64,000 bases of DNA from Pisaster brevispinus (Eukaryota > Echinodermata > Asteroidea > Forcipulatida > Asteriidae). Below, piece by piece: positions 61,035-64,000 of the stretch (the first letter of the stretch is position 1; each line of letters starts with the position of its first letter). The notes beneath the pieces were generated by a model. That model ran no database searches. It was not told the DNA's origin and saw only the letters and a program-made list of their open reading frames with translations. The stretch spans positions 11,047,764-11,111,763 of the forward strand of contig JAMKCF010000021.1 of assembly GCA_023634235.1 (NCBI GenBank), read 5' to 3'. Both the position numbers and the translations under genes were made by a program.

Positions 61035-61755
61035 TATAAACTACTTCCGACAGCTTTTTTCTTAAACGACTTTCATTAAAAGCTAAGCAGTTACTGCTTG
61101 AATTCGACCCCATAAGCCATTTTGAGATATCGTGGACTCATTCTAAGACACCCCTATCCGATTTAGCCCCTCAAAGACATTTAAACTTTCCCTTGAAGTG
61201 TACTTTTAAGTGTTCACACTTTTCGTTGAACAGCTTCATATTTTTGGCGAACTTGACGAGCAGGATGGAGACAAATGAGGTCGATATTACGTTGAACGAA
61301 GGGTGTTCCGTGCTATTGGTGGCACATTCACTTCTACACGTTAAATCGTTGTCGTGTTTTTTGGCCTCGAAAATTCGGGGAAACAGTCAGTCCGCAATGC
61401 GTGCGTTAATGAGGTCGAATTTTATCTGCACAGCCCAAAAAAATCTTAAATTTCGTCGCCGTCGGAGCGCTCATGGTTGCGTGACGTCATAATAACAAAA
61501 CGGCCAACATGTCGTTGTTAACACAATTTTCTTTGGCTGCTTTTTATTCGTTTTTTCTTTGTTTGATGATGAATTTCGTCAATAAAAAAATACAATTCAT
61601 TTATTTTTAGTCCAAAGTTAGTAATTTAACATTTCCTAATATCAGAAATGCACGAAGCGCTAGTAGGCCCACAGCCATAAAGGTTCACTAATCATTCGAC
61701 CCTTGCTTTCTGGATGTTCATACCCAAGGTGACTTATAGGCATAGCCTTCGTTTT

Positions 61756-61785
61756 AGCTGTTCCGACTTAGCGGTCGGAACAGCT
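61756..61785 (+). repeat. 12-bp perfect hairpin head of a dispersed element
   Basis: AGCTGTTCCGAC and GTCGGAACAGCT are separated by six bases and followed by ATTGTTTTCGTC and a TTATT-rich run. The layout is like the hairpin heads at 23.66-23.83 kb, but with a different stem sequence. The rest of the element is not delimited. Confidence 0.7.
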
Positions 61786-62236
61786 ATTGTTTTCGTCAAG
61801 ATTTTTATTTGTTTTTCTTATTATTATTCTTTCCATCCGTCAAAAACCCATTGGATTTGTACACGCATTTTGTTCGCTCCTAAAGTCATACTTAGCTTAA
61901 CACGAAAGAGTCAGATCCTATATCCTATCAAAGCTTACGTCTTGAAGTTACCGAAAAACACAATTAGCTTAATATCATTTATTAATTGACTTAGTTATAA
62001 AGACATGAATATTTAATTAGCTAATCTTGAGTTCACCATATCTCAAAAAGTAAACGTCCAATTGTCAAACTCTTTTTCGATTTTTATACGTGTGGGATAC
62101 TGTAACTGTTTGCTAGTTTAAACAGTCACAATGACGTAATTTATTGCGCGTTTTGTATATGTGTGCGAAACCCATGGCTCTGAAAAGTGTAAGTATTTGG
62201 TTGGTCAAAAACTCAGACAGACCTTGTAGTAAAGTT

Positions 62237-63111
62237 CAATGGGTCATATAAATAAAAAGTAGTAAATTCTGAAAAGTATTAGCAAAAAGTAAAAGCATCA
62301 ACTTCCAAGTAGAAGCATTCAGTAATAGCATCTTCTTAATTCCGTATGAATAAACGTTTTCTTTTACTGCAAAGTACTCACTTAATGCTTTGGAGTAAAT
62401 ACTTCTGATATCTAGCTGTCTGCCATGGCTGAATGGCTCTGAACAAAAATGTCCCTTTGTGTTGTAACACCCATTCACGTCCACCCCTGCATGCACACAC
62501 ACACACACAGCCACGCCCAAAAGTAGCATTTGAATTGGTAGAAATATAGAAACCTACAAGTCAGCCATGAGTGACTCTGATTCTGACAATCATCAGTTTG
62601 ATGAAGGAGATTCATCTGGATCTCCAGAATCAAAGCAAAACGTTTTTGTGAAACTTCTTAAAATTCATAGCGTCTTATTGACGAAATCACAAGTGCCAAA
62701 AATCAGCCATCCACTCTACATTCTCCTCTTCAAACGGTACAGTTGTTTGTAATCAACATCACGACATTTTCTCCTTGGCACATACACTTTTATCATATGA
62801 GGAACATTCATAAACGCTGCCATTTCTTTAGACGTGTCTTTACTTCTGCGCCCAAGGTAGCTCTGGGGCTACCTTGAAAAATGACCAGTACTTACTTGCA
62901 TTTTGTAGTATTTTCTCCATTTTATTCATATGGAAATAAGTAAACGCTAAAAATAGCAGTAAGTACTTTTCATGTAAAAGTAGATTCTTTTAGTATTAAG
63001 TAAATACTTTCCAGTAAAAGCTTTTACTTCCTTTTATTCATATGGGTGGTAGTAAACACTTGAAATTTCCAAGTAAAAGAAAATACTACTTTTTATTCAT
63101 ACGACCCATTG
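62237..63111. mobile_element. TIR element of ~0.87 kb
   Basis: The left end AATGGGTCATATAAATAAAA is matched inversely by the right end (AATGGGTCGTATGAATAAAA). AAAAGTAGTA and AAGTACTTTT motifs recur in both sub-terminal regions. Inside, a 61-residue plus frame (62567-62752; MSDSDSDNHQFDEGDSSGSP, then FVKLLKIHSVLL) might be an N-terminal remnant of a transposon MADF/Myb protein, which is uncertain. No target duplication is resolved. Confidence 0.62.
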
Positions 63112-63389
63112 TTCCAACAGTGGTCAGCCGAACATCGTTTCAAAATGATACAAATTGCAATGTTTGTATTATTTAATACTGAATTAACACCTGGCGAAAC
63201 GATTTCACTGGAAACATGGGGGATAATTAACACTTTCTATCAACTAAGTTATTTTGTAGTAACTTGGAAGCAGACTTGTTTTCATGTTTGCAAATGATCT
63301 ACCTTTAAAACGGACATTTGCTTTGAAACCATTCAGAATGCAATGAACCATGTACTGAGATACATTCGGGTGCTCTAGTATGGGGCCTG

Positions 63390-63560
63390 GTGTACCATCA
63401 CCCCCTATTGTGGCTTCATTGTGTGCTTGGAATCTCTGGAATTCTTTAGAAGATTTTAGGGGGTTACTTCTGTAAAGAGGGAAACAGTGTGTTAAAGCAC
63501 GAAGGATCCATGGTTAAAGTATGGGAACACTGGGGTACCCTCTGCCCCAACCTCATCCAC
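63390..63560 (-). repeat. dispersed repeat, inverted relative to 28.6 kb
   Basis: TTCATTGTGTGCTTGGAATC and TTCTTTAGAAGATTTTAGGG match the inverse of the 28615-28780 block. It shows that the 28.6-kb sequence is an interspersed family. Confidence 0.5.
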
Positions 63561-63758
63561 ATGGTTTACTTTATTTCCAACCATGTTTGTAAATAGTAAA
63601 CCCTGGGATGGAAACTCCTCACTTGGACCCTGATTGGACGACAACAACATTACATTAGCACATGTACATGTTTCCAATACATACAAGCTACTAAATCTGG
63701 TACCGGACCACGAGACTATGGCGAAGATGTGAATTTCGATATGCAGCCAGACTATTCT

Positions 63759-63797
63759 AATTTGCATACGTATCCAAAATTTTTGGATATGCAAATG
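63759..63797. other. palindrome carrying two octamer (POU-type) motifs
   Basis: ATTTGCAT at 63760 and ATGCAAAT at 63789 face each other across a near-perfect inverted repeat (TATCCAAAA / TTTTTGGATA). The octamer is the classic POU-factor site. Function is unknown. Confidence 0.6.
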
Positions 63798-64000
63798 TTC
63801 CAATACCAGGGTGAGAGAGCAGTCAACCTCGTACTGCTCGACACACTCTGGGGAAGAGGTTGCCTCTGCCCCCACATTGGCCATGGTATAGAAGAGTCTG
63901 CGTGAAACCTGTCTGGATCCCTTCGACGTCCATAATTTTGCACAAAGGCAACGTGGCAGAATTAAGCAGATCAGCCAACCACACCACCCATGACGTCACG

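Noticed and set aside
63492..63943. Minus-strand ORF of 130 residues at the right edge
   Set aside because: It runs through a dispersed repeat and the octamer palindrome, with no recognisable domain or splice model.

Overview
This is metazoan genomic DNA: AT-rich, with long introns, canonical GT-AG exons and a dense load of SINE, LINE, MITE, Helitron-like and LTR elements. The repeat content suggests a marine invertebrate deuterostome, perhaps an echinoderm such as a sea star. That assignment is inference. No ribosomal RNA, CRISPR array or prokaryotic operon was seen.

Two conserved protein-coding genes lie in tandem on the minus strand. The left gene (about 1.6-22.5 kb coding, running off the left edge) is a CCDC57-like coiled-coil centrosomal/ciliary protein. 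I reconstruct it as 16 phase-compatible exons, with a possible non-coding first exon near 29.1 kb. The right gene (30.8-49.85 kb) is MGAT5, the Golgi N-glycan beta-1,6-N-acetylglucosaminyltransferase V. It is complete, from the type II membrane-anchor exon to the Cys-rich C-terminus, in 15 phase-compatible coding exons.

The introns and flanks are filled with mobile DNA. CCDC57 introns hold tRNA-derived SINEs, LINE 3' tails, three TIR elements (two with 3-bp TAA duplications, one hAT-like with a perfect 8-bp duplication), a 4-bp microsatellite touching a splice acceptor, and a 4.9-kb block of three ~1.3-1.6 kb tandem units with Helitron-like 3' ends, bracketed by inverted 16-bp arrays. MGAT5 introns hold a nearly full-length CR1/L2/Rex-type LINE, a decayed pogo/Tigger-like transposase, an inverted copy of the Helitron-like unit, and four copies of a MITE-like GGTCA-rich repeat.

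Upstream of MGAT5 lie a PIF/Harbinger-type element with a Myb/SANT-like ORF (50.0-50.9 kb) and a Ty3/Gypsy LTR retrotransposon (51.5-58.8 kb). The latter has an inferred 5' LTR with a perfect internal 161-bp duplication, a primer-binding site, a Gag with an N-terminal RRM-like fold, a TTTAAAC slippery site in the gag-pol overlap, and a Pol that ends abruptly in integrase with no 3' LTR. The last 5 kb holds small TIR elements, hairpins and two uncertain candidate exons.
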